Source: Bacteroidales bacterium UBA1208
Lineage (GTDB): Bacteria > Bacteroidota > Bacteroidia > Bacteroidales > P3
Length of the DNA: 7,544 bases
Direction: 5' to 3'
Assembly (NCBI GenBank): GCA_002309955.1
Contig: DBXQ01000059.1
Span: 1-7,544 of the forward strand
A model generated the notes under the pieces. The model ran no database searches. It had not been told where the DNA came from and saw only the letters and a program-made list of their open reading frames with translations. Made by a program: the position numbers and the translations under genes. Each line of letters starts with the position of its first letter. Position 1 is the first letter of the stretch. Shown one piece after another: positions 5,067-7,544 of this stretch.

Positions 5067-6455
5067 TTAGCTGTTCATGGTCTGTTCAATTTCGGCGATG
5101 GTCTTGGGGATGGGTTTGCCGAGGACACGGCAGCCGTTGTCGGTGACGAGAATGTCATCCTCGATACGGATACCGCCGAAGTCTTTCCATTTCTCCAACT
5201 CGTCGAAATTGATGTAGTCCTTGTTGGTGCCCTGCGCATGCCATTGGTCAATAAGGGCGGGGATAAAGTAACAGCCGGGTTCATCGGTGATGACGAAGCC
5301 GGGTTGCAGGCGACGGCCGCAACGCAGACTGCCGAGACCGAACTGGGAGCTGGGGCGAGTCTCCTCGTCGTAGCCGACGTTGATTTGGCCGTAGTTTTCC
5401 ATGTCGTGGACATCAAGACCCATCATGTGACCGAGACCGTGGGGCATGAGAAGGCTGTGGGCACCGTTGGCGACGATGTCGTCGAGATTGCCGCGCAGGA
5501 TACCGAGGTCTTTGTAGCCTTGTGCCAAGACCCGGCTGGCAGCGGTGTGGACTTCCTGATAGGTTATGCCGGGGCGGGTGACGCGGATGGCCTCAAGGTT
5601 GGCATCGAGGACAATCTGGTAGATGGCCTTTTGACGATCGTCGAAACGGCCTCCGACAGGGACGGAACGGGTGATGTCGGAGCAGTAGCTCATGGCAGTT
5701 TCGCATCCGGCATCCATGACGAGCATGCGACCTAATTCGAGTTTGTGATTATGATTGTGGTTGTGGAGGGTTTCGCCGTGGATGGTCATGATGACGGGGA
5801 AGGAGACGGGGCCGTTGCCTTTCCAAGCCTCACCTTGCATGAAACCTGCCAGCTCGTACTCATAACGGCCGGGCATGGCCATTTTCATGGCCCCGACATG
5901 CATGTTGTAGGCAGTGGCGATGGCTTTCTCGATTTCGGCAATTTCTTCATCGCTCTTGATGCTGCGCTGTTTGACACAGGCAAGGATGAGCTCCATGGAG
6001 GCGTAGTTCATCACAGCGTCGAACTTATGGCCCAACAGCAGGCTGAGTTGGCGCTGGTTGTCGGCGCGGTAGGGAGGGAGATAGTGGATACGGCGGGCTT
6101 CGCCGATGGTCTTGGTGCAGAGGGCCTGGAGGGCGGCAAGGTCGCCACTGTTCTCCACCCCCACACTGGCGGCAAGCTCTTTGACACTGGGCAGGGGACC
6201 GGTCCAGATGACATCGTCGATATCGTAGTCGTTGGCGAAGAGATAGTCTTTGCCGTTGTCGCAGTCGAGGACACCGACAAGGTCTTCGCGCTGAAGACCG
6301 AAGAAGTAGAGGAATGTGCTGTCCTGACGGAACCAGTAGGTGTTGTCGGGGTAATTGCAAGAGGCTTCGTGGTTGCCCTGGATGATGATTAGGCCGTGGC
6401 CAACGTCTTTGCGCAGCTGCTCCCGGCGGGCGATATAAGTTTCTTTTTTGAACAT
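5067..6455 (-). CDS. pepP: Aminopeptidase P family protein (Xaa-Pro aminopeptidase, M24B)
   Basis: This 462-residue cytoplasmic metallopeptidase removes the N-terminal residue from peptides whose second residue is proline. The N-terminal creatinase-like domain (about 1-165) contains the family's NTYWFRQDSTFLYFFG block (38-53). The catalytic pita-bread domain (about 170-455) shows all five expected metal ligands: D248 (VMDAG), D260 (CSDITRS), H343 (HGLGH), E392 (DEPGCY) and E432 (RIEDD). H339 and H350 (LDVHD) match the conserved active-site histidines. The enzyme probably binds two Mn2+. Length and architecture match E. coli PepP-type enzymes. H231 to H237 is an unusual alternating His-Asn run close to the position of a substrate-binding His in the family. 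There is no signal peptide. The start at 6455 is supported by a -7 box about 27 bp upstream. It is divergent from the glutamine synthetase gene and convergent with the CDF gene. Confidence 0.95.
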   Translation of the reverse strand: MFKKETYIARREQLRKDVGHGLIIIQGNHEASCNYPDNTYWFRQDSTFLYFFGLQREDLVGVLDCDNGKDYLFANDYDIDDVIWTGPLPSVKELAASVGVENSGDLAALQALCTKTIGEARRIHYLPPYRADNQRQLSLLLGHKFDAVMNYASMELILACVKQRSIKSDEEIAEIEKAIATAYNMHVGAMKMAMPGRYEYELAGFMQGEAWKGNGPVSFPVIMTIHGETLHNHNHNHKLELGRMLVMDAGCETAMSYCSDITRSVPVGGRFDDRQKAIYQIVLDANLEAIRVTRPGITYQEVHTAASRVLAQGYKDLGILRGNLDDIVANGAHSLLMPHGLGHMMGLDVHDMENYGQINVGYDEETRPSSQFGLGSLRCGRRLQPGFVITDEPGCYFIPALIDQWHAQGTNKDYINFDELEKWKDFGGIRIEDDILVTDNGCRVLGKPIPKTIAEIEQTMNS

Positions 6456-6480
6456 AATAAAATAATTTTTGTTTGAGATT

Positions 6481-6511
6481 GCAAAGATACGAATATTTTT
6501 TGTATCTTTGC
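6481..6511. promoter_or_regulatory. Overlapping divergent promoters forming a 10-bp inverted repeat
   Basis: GCAAAGATAC (6481-6490) and GTATCTTTGC (6502-6511) are perfect reverse complements separated by 11 bp. Each contains an exact Bacteroidota -7 box TATCTTTG. The plus-strand box (6503-6510) would serve the glutamine synthetase gene at 6538, and the minus-strand box (6489-6482) the aminopeptidase gene at 6455. For the plus strand a TTG at 6479-6481 lies 21 bp upstream of the -7 box. For the minus strand the nearest TTG (6519-6517) is 27 bp away, which is too far. The two polymerases could not bind at once. Confidence 0.6.
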
Positions 6512-6537
6512 AGCCCCAATTAAAAATATTTTTCCAT

Positions 6538-7544
6538 ATGAATCAAGAGCAATTAAAACACAACCCCAACCGATTGGTTGAATATTTAGGTAAACCGATG
6601 TGCGAGTTCACCAAGGCCGACATGCTGAAGGTCATTGATGAGTTTGACATAGAGATGATCAAGTTCCGCTACATGGCGTATGACGGACGACTGAAGACGC
6701 TGAATTTCGTCATCAACAGCATGGAGCACGCCGACGAAATACTGACGAGCGGCGAACGTGTGGACGGCAGCAGCCTGTTCCCCTTCTTAGAGGCAGGAAG
6801 CAGCGACCTGTATGTGATTCCGCGTTTCCGCACGGCTTTTCTCGACCCGTTTGCCGACCTTCCGACCCTCGACCTGCTTTGTAACTTCTATACGAAGGAC
6901 GGCGAGCCTTTCGAAATGGCACCGGAATACACCCTGGCCAAAGCAGGCAAGGCTTTTCGCGAGACCACCGGCGGCATGGAGTTCGAGGTAATGGGCGAAC
7001 TGGAATATTATGTTATCGCACCGAAAGAGGAGCAGTATATGACCGCTGACCAGCGCGGTTATCACGCTTCGACACCTTTCTGCAAGTTTGAGAATTTCCG
7101 CACCGAAGCTATGAAGCTGATTGCCGAATGCGGTGGACTGATAAAGTACGGCCACAGCGAAGTGGGCAATTTCAGCATGGACGACCTGATGTATGAGCAG
7201 AATGAGATTGAGTTCCTGCCCACGACACTCGAGGACGCTGCCGACCAGCTGGTGATTGCCAAATGGATTATGCGGACGTTAGGTTACCAATACGGCATCA
7301 CGGTGACTTTTGCCCCGAAGATTACCGTGGGCAAGGCTGGCAGCGGCATGCATATCCACACCCGCATTACCAAAGACGGCAAGAATATGTATGTGGGCGA
7401 GAACGGATTGACCGAAGTGGCCCACAAGGCCATTGCCGGTATTTTGAATCTGGCAGGCTCGTTGACGGCTTTCGGTGACACGAATCCCACGAGTTACTTC
7501 CGTCTGGTGCCTCACCAAGAGGCTCCCACCAACATCTGCTGGGG
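6538..7544 (+). CDS. glnA: Glutamine synthetase, type I family, 3' end cut by window
   Basis: An ATG at 6538 opens a frame of 335 full codons that runs off the right edge. It encodes an ATP-dependent glutamate-ammonia ligase of the GS-I fold, the cytoplasmic ammonia-assimilating enzyme. The N-terminal beta-grasp domain (about 35-105) ends with DGSSLFPFLE and VIPRFRTAFLDPF. Catalytic-domain motifs follow in order: GELEYY (E154 and E156, metal site), HSEV (E208), QNEIEF (E223), GSGMHIH (H272) and SYFRLVPHQEAPTN (R322, E328). All are the expected active-site residues. E208 and E223 are 15 apart instead of the 8 seen in the Salmonella enzyme, so this copy has a short insertion (about residues 211-219). 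The adenylylation-site region lies beyond the window. The start follows a TATCTTTG box by 27 bp. The symbol glnA is by family; Bacteroidota often also carry a type III enzyme, so this may not be the main synthetase. Confidence 0.9.
   Translation, partial: MNQEQLKHNPNRLVEYLGKPMCEFTKADMLKVIDEFDIEMIKFRYMAYDGRLKTLNFVINSMEHADEILTSGERVDGSSLFPFLEAGSSDLYVIPRFRTAFLDPFADLPTLDLLCNFYTKDGEPFEMAPEYTLAKAGKAFRETTGGMEFEVMGELEYYVIAPKEEQYMTADQRGYHASTPFCKFENFRTEAMKLIAECGGLIKYGHSEVGNFSMDDLMYEQNEIEFLPTTLEDAADQLVIAKWIMRTLGYQYGITVTFAPKITVGKAGSGMHIHTRITKDGKNMYVGENGLTEVAHKAIAGILNLAGSLTAFGDTNPTSYFRLVPHQEAPTNICW

Noticed and set aside
5238..6392. Two long plus-strand open frames (165 and 215 codons) opposite pepP
   Set aside because: They have low-complexity Val/Asp/Gly-rich translations without domains, while the opposite strand has all five M24 metal ligands. 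They are shadows of codon bias.
6713..7518. Several minus-strand and out-of-frame open frames over 6713-7518
   Set aside because: All lie within the glutamine synthetase frame, which carries the ordered GS-I motifs and continues past the window edge.
1..7544. A new multi-gene defence, mobile or biosynthetic system
   Set aside because: All identifiable genes are well-known families in separate or divergent units. No reverse transcriptase, integrase, toxin-antitoxin pair, nuclease-helicase pair or effector cassette is visible.

Overview
The window looks like a chromosomal segment of a Bacteroidota member, most likely a Bacteroidales / Prevotella-type gut bacterium. Three observations support this. 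Gene starts lack Shine-Dalgarno sequences. Several starts are preceded by the Bacteroidota -7 box TAnnTTTG (TATCTTTG at 3660 and at 6503, its mirror at 6489, TAAGTTTG at 292). GC-moderate genes are separated by very AT-rich spacers with short tandem and inverted repeats. The genus is an inference.

Layout from left to right. (1) 1-93, minus: the N-terminal 31 codons of an exported protein that runs off the left edge. (2) 94-820: 727 bp without a credible gene. It holds a good promoter for gene 1, a duplicated 24-bp repeat, at least six inverted repeats and six GATAAT/ATTATC hexamers. (3) 821-1612, minus: a secreted DNA/RNA non-specific (NUC1, beta-beta-alpha-metal) endonuclease. (4) 1613-1723: a spacer made almost entirely of 11-bp and 8-bp tandem repeats. 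(5) 1724-3448, minus: a Na/phosphate cotransporter-family protein with a C-terminal PhoU-like domain. (6) 3449-3693: a divergent intergenic region with promoters and an operator-like repeat. (7) 3694-4644, plus: a His-rich cation diffusion facilitator (zinc-type efflux). (8) 4645-5066: a convergent spacer with a terminator hairpin, further hairpins and an 11-bp repeat block inside a 14-bp inverted repeat. (9) 5067-6455, minus: an aminopeptidase P family (M24B) Xaa-Pro peptidase. (10) 6456-6537: a short divergent promoter region in which the two -7 boxes form a 10-bp inverted repeat. (11) 6538-7544, plus: the first 335 codons of a glutamine synthetase I-type enzyme, cut by the right edge. This open gene has no stop in the window and is easily missed.

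The genes are mostly housekeeping or nutrient-handling functions: phosphate, metal efflux, peptide and nucleic acid scavenging, nitrogen assimilation. They do not form one obvious pathway. The nuclease and the Na/Pi gene share a strand and could be co-transcribed, which would loosely link extracellular nucleic acid breakdown with phosphate uptake. I see no mobile element, CRISPR array, defence cassette or RNA gene, and no convincing new multi-gene system. The most unusual material is in the spacers.
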